DNA of 64,000 nucleotides from assembly GCF_001513975.1 (NCBI RefSeq), contig NZ_KQ947988.1:372001-436000 (forward strand). Direction: 5' to 3'. The first letter of the stretch is position 1. Each line of letters opens with the position of its first letter. This stretch comes from Streptomyces curacoi. GTDB taxonomy: Bacteria; Actinomycetota; Actinomycetes; Streptomycetales; Streptomycetaceae. The notes beneath the pieces were generated by a model, which was not told where the DNA came from, made no database searches, and worked only from the letters and a program-made list of their open reading frames with translations. The position numbers were made by a program, and so were the translations under genes. Below are positions 15,517 through 24,827 of this stretch, in pieces.

Positions 15517-17127
15517 CTAGTGGAAGAAGTGCCGCGTCCCCGTGAAGTACATCGTGATGCCCGCCTTCTTCGCGGCCTCGACCACCAGCTCGTCGCGGAC
15601 CGAACCGCCGGGCTGGACGATGGCCTTGACCCCGGCCTCGCTCAGGACGTCGATGTTGTCCGGGAACGGGAAGAAGGCGTCCGAGGCGACGTACGAGCCC
15701 CGGGCCCGCTCGGCTCCGGCCCGCTCGACCGCCAGCTTGCAGGAGTCGACGCGGTTGACCTGGCCCATGCCGACGCCGACCGAGGCGCCGTCCTTGGCGA
15801 GGAGGATGGCGTTGGACTTGACGGCCCGGCAGGCCTTCCAGGCGAAGGCGAGTTCGGCCAGCTCGGCCTCGCTCAGCGCCTCGCCCGTCGTCAGCGTCCA
15901 GTTGGCCGGGTCGTCGCCGTCGGCCTGGAGGCGGTCGGTTACCTGGAGGAGGACGCCGCCGTCGACGGGCTTGACCTCGACGGGGTTGGCGGGGCCCTCG
16001 GGGCAGCGCAGCACCCGGATGTTCTTCTTCTTGGTGAGGGCCTCCAGCGCGCCGTCCTCGTAGTCGGGCGCGACGATGACCTCGGTGAAGATCTCGGCGA
16101 CCTGCTCGGCCATCTCCTTCGACACCGGCCGGTTGACGGCGATCACACCGCCGAACGCCGACAGCGGGTCACAGGCGTGCGCCTTGCGGTGCGCCTCGGC
16201 GACGTCCGCGCCGATCGCGATGCCGCAGGGGTTGGCGTGCTTGATGATCGCGACGCAGGGCTCGGCGTGGTCGTACGCGGCACGGCGGGCGGCGTCCGTG
16301 TCCGTGTAGTTGTTGTACGACATCTCCTTGCCGTGCAGCTGCTCGGCCTTGGCCAGGCCGCCGCCGCCCGCGGCGGAGCCGCTGATGGATGCGGTGTCGA
16401 CGTACAGGGCGGCGGGCTGGTGCGGGTTCTCGCCGTACCGGAGGGTGTTCTCGCGCTCCCAGGTCGCCCCGAGGAAGTCGGGGAACCGAGAGTCGTCGAC
16501 GGGGGCGTAGGAGGAGGCGAACCAGCTCGCGACGGCCACGTCGTACGCCGCCGTGTGCTGGAAGGCCTCGGCCGCGAGGCGCTTGCGGGTGGTGAGGTCG
16601 AAGCCGCCGCTCTGCACGGCCGCCAGCACATCGGCGTACCGGGCCGGGCTGGTCACGACCGCCACGGACGGGTGGTTCTTGGCCGCGGCGCGCACCATCG
16701 ACGGACCGCCGATGTCGATCTGCTCGACGCACTCGTCGGGGGTGGCCCCGGAGGCGACGGTCTCCCGGAACGGGTAGAGGTTGACGACGACCAGGTCGAA
16801 CGGCTCGACGCCCAGCTCGGCCAGCTGCCGCTGGTGGTCCTCCAGGCGCAGGTCGGCGAGGATGCCGGCGTGCACGCGCGGGTGCAGCGTCTTGACGCGG
16901 CCGTCCAGGCACTCCGGGAAGCCGGTGAGCTCCTCGACCTTGGTGACGGGCACGCCCGCGGCGGCGATGCGCCCGGCGGTGGACCCGGTGGAGACGAGCT
17001 CCACACCCGCCTCGTGCAGCCCGCGCGCAAGCTCCTCGAGTCCGGTCTTGTCGTAGACGCTGACGAGCGCGCGACGGATGCCCCGCTTGCCGCTCTCGGC
17101 CGTGACAGTGGTGCTGTCGGCGGTCAC
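15517..17127 (-). CDS. purH: Bifunctional AICAR formyltransferase / IMP cyclohydrolase
   Basis: 536 residues. It catalyses the last two steps of IMP synthesis: AICAR plus 10-formyl-THF to FAICAR, then ring closure to IMP. The N-terminal MGS-like cyclohydrolase domain has SVYDKTGLEELARGL, STGSTAGRIAAAGV and GGPSMVRAAAKNHP. The C-terminal transformylase has RYGENPHQPAALY, SYNNYTDTDAA, the catalytic KHANPCG and QVNRVDSCKLAVERAG. Start is the GTG at 17125-17127, which overlaps the purN stop by four bases, so purN-purH are coupled. Formyl-THF comes from FolD encoded at 4479-5333. Confidence 0.98.
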   Translation of the reverse strand: MTADSTTVTAESGKRGIRRALVSVYDKTGLEELARGLHEAGVELVSTGSTAGRIAAAGVPVTKVEELTGFPECLDGRVKTLHPRVHAGILADLRLEDHQRQLAELGVEPFDLVVVNLYPFRETVASGATPDECVEQIDIGGPSMVRAAAKNHPSVAVVTSPARYADVLAAVQSGGFDLTTRKRLAAEAFQHTAAYDVAVASWFASSYAPVDDSRFPDFLGATWERENTLRYGENPHQPAALYVDTASISGSAAGGGGLAKAEQLHGKEMSYNNYTDTDAARRAAYDHAEPCVAIIKHANPCGIAIGADVAEAHRKAHACDPLSAFGGVIAVNRPVSKEMAEQVAEIFTEVIVAPDYEDGALEALTKKKNIRVLRCPEGPANPVEVKPVDGGVLLQVTDRLQADGDDPANWTLTTGEALSEAELAELAFAWKACRAVKSNAILLAKDGASVGVGMGQVNRVDSCKLAVERAGAERARGSYVASDAFFPFPDNIDVLSEAGVKAIVQPGGSVRDELVVEAAKKAGITMYFTGTRHFFH

Positions 17128-17762
17128 TGGATAACTACCTTTCGTCCCTCAATGCGATAGCCGTTGCGGGCGAGCCGCCCCACGACATCGACGAGCAGCC
17201 TTCGCTCGACTTCCTTGATGCGCTCGTGCAGAGCGCTCTCGTCGTCCTCGTCCCGGACCTCCACCACGCCCTGCGCGATGATCGGCCCGGTGTCGACGCC
17301 GTCGTCGACGAAGTGGACGGTGCAGCCGGTGACCTTGGCGCCGTACGCGAGGGCGTCACGGACGCCGTGGGCGCCGGGAAAACTGGGGAGCAGGGCCGGG
17401 TGGGTGTTCACGAACCGGCCGCCGAACCGGGCCAGGAACTCCTTGCCCACGATCTTCATGAACCCGGCGGAGACGACGAGGTCGGGCTCGTACGCGGCGA
17501 CGGCCTCGGCGAGGGCCGCGTCCCACTCCTCCCGGCTGCCGTAGTCCTTGACCTTCCGCACGAAGGTCGGCAGCCCGGCGCGCTCGGCCCGCGCGAGCCC
17601 CTCGATGTTCTCGCGGTCGGCGCCGACGGCCACGATCTCGGCGCCGTACGTCTCGGAGCCGACGGCGGCGATCTCGTCGAGCAGCGCCTGCAGATTGGTG
17701 CCGGATCCGGAGACCAGCACGACGAGGCGCTTGGCCGACTTGGCCACGGGCTTGGCGGCCAC
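17124..17762 (-). CDS. purN: Phosphoribosylglycinamide formyltransferase
   Basis: 212 residues. It transfers the formyl group of 10-formyl-THF to GAR, the third step of purine synthesis. Signatures are LVSGSGTNLQALLDEI, VSAGFMKIVGKEFLARFGGR, the catalytic NTHPALLPSFPGAHGVRDAL (Asn, His) and VHFVDDGVDTGPIIAQ with the catalytic Asp. Start is GTG at 17760-17762 with GAAAGGG upstream. It is the first gene of purN-purH; about 300 bases separate it from a divergent membrane-protein gene. Confidence 0.97.
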   Translation of the reverse strand: MAAKPVAKSAKRLVVLVSGSGTNLQALLDEIAAVGSETYGAEIVAVGADRENIEGLARAERAGLPTFVRKVKDYGSREEWDAALAEAVAAYEPDLVVSAGFMKIVGKEFLARFGGRFVNTHPALLPSFPGAHGVRDALAYGAKVTGCTVHFVDDGVDTGPIIAQGVVEVRDEDDESALHERIKEVERRLLVDVVGRLARNGYRIEGRKVVIQ

Positions 17763-18076
17763 GGCGGGGGCCCTTTCTCGGGGGTGCGTTCTTCGTGCGG
17801 CCGGCGGCGTGCAGGTTTACGGCCTGTACGTTCATACGAATGCATCGCGCCCCGGGATACGGGGAAGTCTACGAAGCAGCCGACCGTCAGCAACGATACC
17901 GGCACACCGGGCAGCCCCCATGGGACGGGGGCATGGCCGGAAGGTAGCGTCTGCGGGGAGCGGGCTCGGGAACGCGGTCGCTGTGCGGTGCGTTCACGAA
18001 GTACCGGCTCGACGCGAGACAGCCGGACCCGACTGTCGTTATCCAGCCGTATCCACAAGGGGAAGACGCTCACTTG

Positions 18077-18865
18077 ATGCCGGACCGCAGCCTGCGACTC
18101 CTCACGCTCCCCCCGCAGTCGGTGCAGGGAGGGGAGCACAGCGGCATGCTGCTGCGGGAGCGCCCCGCCTCACCGCCTGACGCCCCCTCGGGCGGTCAGA
18201 ACGGCGACGAGCGGGGCCGTGGCGGCCAGGCACCCGAGGACAACCCGTTCGCTCCGCCGCCGGAGGGCACGCCGGACCGCCCGTGGCAGCCGCGGCGCCC
18301 GTCGGGCGGGGACGGCTCGCAGGGGTCCGACGAGGGCAGCGGCCGCTCGCCGTGGGGCAGCCAGTGGAGCGACCGCCAGCCGGGCCGCTCCTCCGGCGGC
18401 TTCGGCGAACGCCCCCGCGGCGGCCCGGACGGCCCCGCGGGCGGCGGCCCCGGCACGGGCCTGCGCTGGGACCCGACCGACCCCGCCCAGCGCCGCGCGC
18501 GCTACGCCCTGCTCTCCGGCATGTGGGCCTTCTTCTTCGCCCTGTTCAGCTGGCCGTACGTGGCTCTGCTCCTGGGCGCGCTGGCCCTCTACTGGGGCAT
18601 CAGCAGCCTCCGCACCAAGCCCCGCACCCCCGACCCGAACACCCCGGCCCCCCAGACCACCGGCCGCCCCCAGACCACGGCAGCGGTGAGCGGCCTGGTC
18701 ACGGCCTCCCTCGCCATCGCGGTGGTCGCCGCCGGGTTCGCGGCGCAGCTGGTCTACAGCGACTACTACACCTGCACGAACGACGCCCTGACGAACGAGG
18801 CGAAGCAGTCCTGCGACCAGCTCCTGCCGGAGGAGCTACGGGGAGTACTGGGCACCGAGGACTGA
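18077..18865 (+). CDS. Membrane protein with long Gly/Pro/Arg-rich N-terminal tail
   Basis: 262 residues. The first 140 residues are low-complexity and charged (GSDEGSGRSPWGSQWSDRQP), as in many Streptomyces membrane proteins next to purN. Two or three hydrophobic segments follow: LLSGMWAFFFALFSWPYVAL merging into LLLGALALYWGIS, and TASLAIAVVAAGFAAQLVYS. The C-terminal tail has two cysteines (YTCTNDALTN, KQSCDQLLPEE). A TTG one codon upstream is an alternative start. No function can be given. Confidence 0.82.
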   Translation: MPDRSLRLLTLPPQSVQGGEHSGMLLRERPASPPDAPSGGQNGDERGRGGQAPEDNPFAPPPEGTPDRPWQPRRPSGGDGSQGSDEGSGRSPWGSQWSDRQPGRSSGGFGERPRGGPDGPAGGGPGTGLRWDPTDPAQRRARYALLSGMWAFFFALFSWPYVALLLGALALYWGISSLRTKPRTPDPNTPAPQTTGRPQTTAAVSGLVTASLAIAVVAAGFAAQLVYSDYYTCTNDALTNEAKQSCDQLLPEELRGVLGTED

Positions 18866-18889
18866 GCGCCGCAACCTTCGACGGCGATC

Positions 18890-19443
18890 ATTTCTCAGCG
18901 CCGGCCGGCACCTTCAGCCCGCCCGACATCCGAGGACAAGACCACACCGCACCTGTCCACGCCGGTCGGCATAATCCAGCCCGCCCGACATCCGAGGACG
19001 AGACCACGCCGTCCCTAGCCCCCACCCACCCGGAGGGGGCCCGCACACCCATGGCGGTCACTTCCCAACGCCAGTCGGCATCATCCAGCCCGCCCGGCGT
19101 CCGAGGACAAGACCACGCCGTCCCTAGCCCCCACCCACCCGGAGGGGACCCGCACACCAATGGCGGTCACTTCCTGGCGCCGACCACGCATTTCAGCCCG
19201 CCCGGCGTCCGAGGACAAGACCACACCGTCCCTAGCCCCCACCCACCCGGAGGGGACCCGCACACCAATAGCGGTCACTTCCCGACGCTGGGCCAGGCAA
19301 TCTCAGCCCGTCCGGCGTTTGAGGACGAGGCCCGTTCAGGGCCGAAGCGGGGGTCTGGGGGCTGCAGGCCCCCAGGGACCGGGGTTGAAGGGGCGGAGCC
19401 CCTGGAGGATGGGACGGGTAGGGGCGGCGGGGGCGCAAACATC
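18890..19443 (-). repeat. GC-rich head element plus tandem array, copy 2 (inverted relative to copy 1)
   Basis: Read on the minus strand, 19443-19300 is nearly the same as the head at 706-840 (GGGGCTCCGCCCCTTCAACC, AGACCCCCGCTTCGGCCC, CTCAAACGCCGGACGGGCTG). Three full units of about 109 bases and one short unit follow; plus-strand anchors CGCCCGGCGT/CGCCCGACAT lie at 18920, 18982, 19091, 19199 and 19309. Each unit contains GGAAGTGACCGCCATTGG and CGGGTGGGTGGGGGCTAGGG, homologous to the units of copy 1. It fills the gap between two convergent genes and holds no supported gene. Confidence 0.85.
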
Positions 19444-19473
19444 CGTCGGCACCCCACCCCGGGCATCCGGCGT

Positions 19474-21396
19474 TCACTGGGACGCGGTGCCCTCACGGAC
19501 GCCGGGCGGATCCGAAGGGTCCCCTGGAACCGACGGATCCGCATCCACCGATTCCGAGGGCGCCGGCCCCGGCGGCGGCCCAGGCACCGGCTCAGCCTGC
19601 GGAAAGTCGTACGGCTCGAAGGTCGTGTCATGGTCGTACGCCACATACGGCAGTTCCTGCTCGCGAACCTCCTCGCCACCCCCCTGTTCACAAGCCCCAC
19701 CGCCACCCCACTGCTCGCGAGCCTCGCCTTCGTCCGCCCCACCCTGCTCGCACGACCCACCCCCGACCCCCCGGCCCTCCCCCACGCCACCGGCCTGCTC
19801 CTGCTCCAGCGCCGTGTACGCCACCTCATGGTCATAAACGGAGTGCCCCGCCTTCGAGTCCGTCGTCGGCACCCCCTCCCCCTCCCCGGCGTCCGCCCCC
19901 CGCGACAACCGCCCGCCGACCACCGGCAGCCGTGCCCCCAACCGGCCCACCGACTCCGCCACGTCCTCCGTGCCCCCCGCCGCCCCCTTCCGGCACCGCC
20001 ACCCCCGCCCCAGCACCGCCACCGGAACCCCCACCACCGTCACCCACCCCAGCGTCGCCACCCCCGCCTGCCACCACACGGGCCCGAACCGCGCGAGCAC
20101 CCCGACCCCCAGCGGCCCACCCGACAGCGCGGCCAGCCCAGCGACCCCGGCCGCGCACAACACGGCGGCCAGCACGGCAACCGCGGCGGTCCGCCCGTAC
20201 GACCAGACTTCGCCGGCAGCCGCCGGCCCGCCCCGCGCGCGCCCCACCTCAGTCGCCGGCCCGGTCCGCGACCGAACCGCCTCGGCCGCCCGCCCGCCCT
20301 GCGCCCGAATCACCCCAGAAGCCGGCCCACCCTCCAGCCGCTCCTCCGCCCCCCACCCACACACAGCGGCCCCCGCCACCAGCCACCCCATCACCGCGCC
20401 CGCCGCCAAGGGCACCACCCCGACCCCCCAGTGAAGCGGCTGCACCACCCCCGCATCCGGCACCGCCTCCAGCAACGGAAACGGCGGCAACAACGGAGCG
20501 GGCGCCGCGGACAGCGGACCCACCACATGCCCCGCCCCGAGCACGAACCCCGGCCCCAGGGCATACGCCGCCGCCCACACCGCCGCGTTGGGCACGAGCG
20601 CCATGCACAGCAGCAGCACCGCGAACCGCCCCGACCACCCCTCCGTCAGCTGCACAAAGGACTCCCGGGCCGCCCCGCCGTGCCACACCAACGACCCGCC
20701 CACAAGCAGGGCGCCACCCCCGACGAGCACCGCCCCCCCGGCCCCGGCCGCCCGCGCCGCGGCACCGAAACGGGCCCGCGCCCGCACCCCGGGCACCAGC
20801 CGCCGCACCCATCTCGGCAAGGCGACCAGCACCCGCTCCACCACCTCGGGCGGCCGTCCGCACGCCGTCCACACCCCCACCCCCGCCGCCCCCATCGCCA
20901 CCAACGGCACACACACCGCGACCCACCCCCACGCCGGCCGCAGATCACCCCGCGCCGCGTACACCGCGGCCACCACCCCGACCCCGACGTACCCGAGCAC
21001 GACTCCGGCCCACGCGGTACGCCCCGGTACCAGCGGCGTCCCGTCACCCCCGTCCGCCGCGGCGTCCCGCGCCGCCCGGTGCACCAGCCACACCGGCAGC
21101 ACGAACAGCAGCAGCGGCGTGACACCGACCGGCGCCGGGACCCCCGAGAGCGTGTCGCTACGGACCAGTTCGACGCCGTGCGCCAGCAGCCACAGCACGG
21201 CGGCGACATGCAGGGCGCCTCCCGGCCCGCTGTCCGGATACGGCGAACTGATCCACAGCACCATCACCAGCACCGTGAGCACACCCAGCCCCAGTCCGGC
21301 CGCCACCGCGCCCCGGAGCAGGCTGGGAGCCAGTCCGGGCGTCCGGTGGCGCATGCGTCTGAGCAGGACCGACGGGGGCGTTCGACGAGCGGTCAT
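19474..21396 (-). CDS. DUF6350 polytopic membrane protein
   Basis: 640 residues with about ten to twelve hydrophobic helices between residues 20 and 480 (LGLGVLTVLVMVLWISS, VTPLLLFVLPVWLVHRAA, TAWAGVVLGYVGVGVVAAVY, AAVAVLAAVLCAAGVAGLAA). The last 150 residues are a hydrophilic Gly/Glu-rich tail with EQGGADEGEAREQWGGG-type repeats and a Pro/Asp-rich end. This matches the DUF6350 family found beside purN in streptomycetes; transport or cell-envelope roles have been guessed but not shown. ATG at 21396 is used; an in-frame GTG at 21405 is equally possible, and neither has a clear ribosome-binding site. Confidence 0.85.
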   Translation of the reverse strand: MTARRTPPSVLLRRMRHRTPGLAPSLLRGAVAAGLGLGVLTVLVMVLWISSPYPDSGPGGALHVAAVLWLLAHGVELVRSDTLSGVPAPVGVTPLLLFVLPVWLVHRAARDAAADGGDGTPLVPGRTAWAGVVLGYVGVGVVAAVYAARGDLRPAWGWVAVCVPLVAMGAAGVGVWTACGRPPEVVERVLVALPRWVRRLVPGVRARARFGAAARAAGAGGAVLVGGGALLVGGSLVWHGGAARESFVQLTEGWSGRFAVLLLCMALVPNAAVWAAAYALGPGFVLGAGHVVGPLSAAPAPLLPPFPLLEAVPDAGVVQPLHWGVGVVPLAAGAVMGWLVAGAAVCGWGAEERLEGGPASGVIRAQGGRAAEAVRSRTGPATEVGRARGGPAAAGEVWSYGRTAAVAVLAAVLCAAGVAGLAALSGGPLGVGVLARFGPVWWQAGVATLGWVTVVGVPVAVLGRGWRCRKGAAGGTEDVAESVGRLGARLPVVGGRLSRGADAGEGEGVPTTDSKAGHSVYDHEVAYTALEQEQAGGVGEGRGVGGGSCEQGGADEGEAREQWGGGGACEQGGGEEVREQELPYVAYDHDTTFEPYDFPQAEPVPGPPPGPAPSESVDADPSVPGDPSDPPGVREGTASQ

Positions 21397-21509
21397 CTCG
21401 ATCACGCCGCCATGCTGCCAACGACACGCGCTTTTCTGTCGTAATAGGCGAACTTCGGATGTGTCGTTCAATATACGTTTATGTACTTTTTCGCACGGAG
21501 GGGTGCACG

Positions 21510-22649
21510 GTGACGCAGAGCCACGCCATCCCGCTCCCCCCGCCCGAAGAACGCCGACGCCTGCGCGAGGCCGGTGCACTGACACAGGCTCAGGTCGCGG
21601 CACGGGTGGGCGTCACCCGCGAGACGGTATGTGCGTGGGAGTCCGGCCGTACGACACCGCGGGGCCGGCGGCGAGAGGCGTACGTGCGACTGCTGGATTC
21701 CCTCGCGGAGAAGGCGGAGAAGACGGTGCTTCAGGAGCCCTCGGCCGAGCCCGCGGTGACGGGACATCAGCGAGTGGCCGACGACGCCGTACATGCGGCC
21801 GGCCCCGGCAGTGAAGACCCGGAACCCAGCCACGAACCCCCGCCCGAACGCCCCCTCACCCCCGCCCAGGCCTTCGACGCGCTCTACGCCTTCTGCGCCC
21901 CCGCCCTCGTACGGCAGACATATCTGCTCACCGGGCGCCGCGAGCTCGCACGGGAATCGGTCGAGCGGGCCTTTCAACTCGCCTGGCAGCGTTGGCCCGA
22001 GGTGGCCCGGGACCGGGACCCGGCAAGCTGGGTACGGGCGGCGGCGTACGACTGCGCCCTCTCCCCCTGGCACCGGTTCCGCCCCCGCTACCGGCATCCC
22101 GAACCCCCGCCCTCCGACGCGTCCGACCGCGCCCTGATGGCCGTACTCCTGACCCTCCCGCCGCCCCAGCGCCGCGCGCTGCTCCTCTTCGACGGTGTGG
22201 GCCTCGGCCTGCCGGAGACGGCGGCGGAGACGGAGGCGAGCACACCCGCGACCGCGAACCGTCTCCTCCACGCCCGCGCCGCGGTCGCCGCCCACCTCCC
22301 CGCCCTGTCCGACCCAGCCGAGCTCCACGACCGCCTGGCCGAACTGGCCTCCACGGAGCGCCTGCGCGCGGCCAGGCCGACGGACGTGCGTGACGGCAGC
22401 GAACGCCGGGCCCGCTTCTGGACGCGGGCGGCGATCGCGTTCACGGTGGCGCTCATCGGCACGACGGCCCTGACCCTGCGGACGGCACCGACCCGGTACG
22501 AGCCACCGGTCCCGCCGGGCGCGACGGTGCTGGGCGTGCCTCCAAGGGTGGCGCCGGGGCCGTTGTCGGAGGCGGAGGTGAAGCTACGGGCGAAGTTGCG
22601 GTCGGAGGCACACAACGGACCGCAAAGACTCGCGCCGCAGCCGGGGTAG
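21510..22649 (+). CDS. Fusion: XRE helix-turn-helix + ECF-sigma-like region + membrane helix
   Basis: 379 residues from a GTG with GGAGG 8 bases upstream. Residues about 10-60 form an XRE helix (LREAGALTQAQVAARVGVTR, ETVCAWESGRTTPRGRR). After a Pro/Glu-rich linker, residues about 120-275 look like ECF sigma regions 2 and 4: AFDALYAFCAPALVRQTYLL, ARESVERAFQLAWQRWPEVA, then LLTLPPPQRRALLLFDGVGL and TPATANRLLHARAAVAAHLP. A transmembrane helix (AAIAFTVALIGTTALTL, about 304-325) leads to a 50-residue outer tail. Three modules usually found in separate proteins are joined here. The sigma part may be regulatory rather than able to bind polymerase. It is divergent from DUF6350 across an A+T-rich promoter region. 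Confidence 0.82.
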   Translation: MTQSHAIPLPPPEERRRLREAGALTQAQVAARVGVTRETVCAWESGRTTPRGRRREAYVRLLDSLAEKAEKTVLQEPSAEPAVTGHQRVADDAVHAAGPGSEDPEPSHEPPPERPLTPAQAFDALYAFCAPALVRQTYLLTGRRELARESVERAFQLAWQRWPEVARDRDPASWVRAAAYDCALSPWHRFRPRYRHPEPPPSDASDRALMAVLLTLPPPQRRALLLFDGVGLGLPETAAETEASTPATANRLLHARAAVAAHLPALSDPAELHDRLAELASTERLRAARPTDVRDGSERRARFWTRAAIAFTVALIGTTALTLRTAPTRYEPPVPPGATVLGVPPRVAPGPLSEAEVKLRAKLRSEAHNGPQRLAPQPG

Positions 22650-22672
22650 CGCGGGGCGGGCGAAAACGCGGA

Positions 22673-22701
22673 GGGCCCGCCCCCACGCAGGGAACGGGCC
22701 C
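22673..22701. terminator. Hairpin between the HTH-sigma gene and sucD
   Basis: GGGCCCG / CGGGCCC stem around CCCCCACGCAGGGAA, between convergent stops at 22649 and 22733. Confidence 0.6.
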
Positions 22702-22732
22702 ACCAACGTCAGCCGGAGAGCAGTAGAACCGC

Positions 22733-23617
22733 TCAGCCGCCCAGAATCTCCCGGGCCAGCTTCGCCGTCTCGGTGGGCGTCTTGCCGACCTTGACGCCCG
22801 CGGCCTCAAGGGCCTCCTTCTTCGCCTGGGCGGTGCCGGACGAACCGGAGACGATGGCGCCGGCGTGGCCCATGGTCTTGCCCTCGGGCGCGGTGAAGCC
22901 CGCGACGTAGCCGACGACCGGCTTGGTCACGTTCTTCGCGATGAAGTCCGCGGCCCGCTCCTCGGCGTCGCCACCGATCTCGCCGATCATGACGATCAGG
23001 TCGGTCTCGGGGTCGGCCTCGAACGCGGCGAGCGCGTCGATGTGCGTGGTGCCGATGATCGGGTCGCCACCGATGCCGACGGCGGTCGAGAAGCCGATGT
23101 CACGCAGCTCGTACATCATCTGGTACGTCAGCGTGCCGGACTTCGACACCAGGCCGATACGGCCCGGCTTGGTGATGTCGCCCGGGATGATGCCGACGTT
23201 GGACTGACCCGGGGTGATGATGCCGGGGCAGTTCGGGCCGATGATGCGGGTCTTGTTGCCCTTCTTGCCGGCGTACGCCCAGAACGACGCCGAGTCGTGC
23301 ACGGCGATGCCCTCGGTGATCACGACGGCCAGCGGGATCTCGGCGTCGATGGCCTCGACGACCGCGTCCTTGGTGAACTTCTCCGGCACGAAGATGACGG
23401 AGACGTTGGCGCCGGTCTTCTCGATGGCCTCCTTGACGGTCCCGAAGACGGGTACCTCGGTGCCGTCGAAGTCCACGGTCTGACCCGCCTTGCGCGGGTT
23501 CACGCCGCCCACGACGTTCGTGCCGTCACCGAGCATGAGCTTGGTGTGCTTCATGCCCGTGGCGCCGGTCATGCCCTGGACGATGACCTTGCTGTCCTTG
23601 TTGAGCCAGATAGCCAT
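22733..23617 (-). CDS. sucD: Succinyl-CoA synthetase (ADP-forming), alpha subunit
   Basis: 294 residues, standard length. With SucC it converts succinyl-CoA, ADP (or GDP) and phosphate to succinate, CoA and ATP in the TCA cycle. Visible are the CoA-binding Rossmann start (VIVQGMTGATGMKHTKLML), VFVPEKFTKDAVVEAIDAEI-like CoA site, GPNCPGIITPGQSNVGIIPG and the phosphorylated active-site histidine in KTMGHAGAIVSG near residue 250. Start MAIWLNKDSKVIVQG was chosen over a longer frame that runs into the sucC end. It is 28 bases downstream of sucC and co-transcribed. Confidence 0.98.
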   Translation of the reverse strand: MAIWLNKDSKVIVQGMTGATGMKHTKLMLGDGTNVVGGVNPRKAGQTVDFDGTEVPVFGTVKEAIEKTGANVSVIFVPEKFTKDAVVEAIDAEIPLAVVITEGIAVHDSASFWAYAGKKGNKTRIIGPNCPGIITPGQSNVGIIPGDITKPGRIGLVSKSGTLTYQMMYELRDIGFSTAVGIGGDPIIGTTHIDALAAFEADPETDLIVMIGEIGGDAEERAADFIAKNVTKPVVGYVAGFTAPEGKTMGHAGAIVSGSSGTAQAKKEALEAAGVKVGKTPTETAKLAREILGG

Positions 23618-23645
23618 GGTGTGTTGGTGTCCTCGTCCTGAGTGC

Positions 23646-24827
23646 TTACTTGGCGGCGTGGGCCAGCTCGGCGGCCTTGTCGGCCGCGCCGTCCATGGTG
23701 TCGACGCGCTGGACCAGCGGGTGGTTGGCGTCGGTGAGGATCTGCCGGCCGAGCTCGGCGTTGTTGCCGTCGAGGCGGACGACGAGCGGCTTGGTGACCT
23801 CCTCGCCGCGGTCCTCAAGGAGCTTCAGGGCCTGGACGATGCCGTTGGCGACCTCGTCACAGGCGGTGATGCCACCGAAGACGTTGACGAACACGGACTT
23901 GACGTCCGGGTCGCCGAGGATGATCTCCAGACCGTTGGCCATGACCTGGGCGGAGGCGCCACCGCCGATGTCCAGGAAGTTGGCCGGCTTGACGTTGCCG
24001 TGCTTCTCACCGGCGTACGCGACGACGTCCAGGGTGCTCATGACGAGACCCGCGCCGTTGCCGATGATGCCGACCTCGCCGTCGAGCTTGACGTAGTTGA
24101 GGTTCTTCTCCTTGGCGGCGGCCTCGAGCGGGTTGGCCGCGGCCTTGTCGTGGAGCTCCTCGTACTCGGGGTGACGGAACTCGGCGTTGTCGTCGAGGGA
24201 CACCTTGCCGTCGAGGGCGATGACGTCACCGGAGGCGACCTTCGCGAGCGGGTTGACCTCGACGAGGAGGGCGTCCGACTTGATGAAGGTGTCCCACAGC
24301 TTGATCAGGACGTTCGCGACCTTGTCCGCGACCTCGGCCGGGAACTTGGCGGCCTCGACGATCTCGCGGGCCTTGGCCTCGTCCACGCCGTCGATGGCGT
24401 CGATCGCGATCTTGGCGACGGCCTCCGGACGGGTGGCCGCCACCTCCTCGATCTCCATGCCGCCCTCGACGGAGGCGATGGAGAGGAAGGTGCGGTTGGC
24501 ACGGTCGAGGAGGAAGGAGACGTAGTACTCCTCCAGGATCTCCGGGGCCGTCTCGGCGATCATGACCTTGTGGACCGTGTGGCCCTTGATGTCCATGCCG
24601 AGGATGTCGGTCGCCCGGGCGACGGCCTCGTCCGGGGTCGCGGCCAGCTTGACGCCACCGGCCTTGCCGCGGCCGCCGACCTTCACCTGTGCCTTGACGA
24701 CGGACTTGCCACCGAGGCGCTCAGTGGCTGCGCGGGCCGCCTCAGGCGTGTCGATGACTTCACCGGCCAGCACCGGTACATCGTGCTTGGCGAAGAGGTC
24801 CCTCGCCTGGTACTCGAACAGGTCCAC
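23646..24827 (-). CDS. sucC: Succinyl-CoA synthetase, beta subunit
   Basis: 393 residues from a GTG start (VDLFEYQARDLFAKHDVPVL). The N-terminal ATP-grasp domain carries KAQVKVGGRGKAGGVKLA and the EEYYVSFLLDRANRTFLSIA strand. The C-terminal ligase domain has LDGKVGIIGNGAGLVMSTLD-like sequence (LDGEVGIIGNGAGLVMSTLD), ANFLDIGGGASAQ and VFVNVFGGITACDEVANGIV. It is the first gene of sucCD. GGGACGGAAG lies in front of the start. Together with mdh at the window edge, two TCA-cycle loci are within 25 kb. Confidence 0.98.
   Translation of the reverse strand: MDLFEYQARDLFAKHDVPVLAGEVIDTPEAARAATERLGGKSVVKAQVKVGGRGKAGGVKLAATPDEAVARATDILGMDIKGHTVHKVMIAETAPEILEEYYVSFLLDRANRTFLSIASVEGGMEIEEVAATRPEAVAKIAIDAIDGVDEAKAREIVEAAKFPAEVADKVANVLIKLWDTFIKSDALLVEVNPLAKVASGDVIALDGKVSLDDNAEFRHPEYEELHDKAAANPLEAAAKEKNLNYVKLDGEVGIIGNGAGLVMSTLDVVAYAGEKHGNVKPANFLDIGGGASAQVMANGLEIILGDPDVKSVFVNVFGGITACDEVANGIVQALKLLEDRGEEVTKPLVVRLDGNNAELGRQILTDANHPLVQRVDTMDGAADKAAELAHAAK

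Noticed and set aside
18283..21444. Very long plus-strand frame (over 1000 codons) opposite the repeat array and DUF6350
   Set aside because: Arg/Pro/His-rich antisense shadow produced by GC-rich codon positions; it crosses a repeat array and lacks a ribosome-binding site or any domain.
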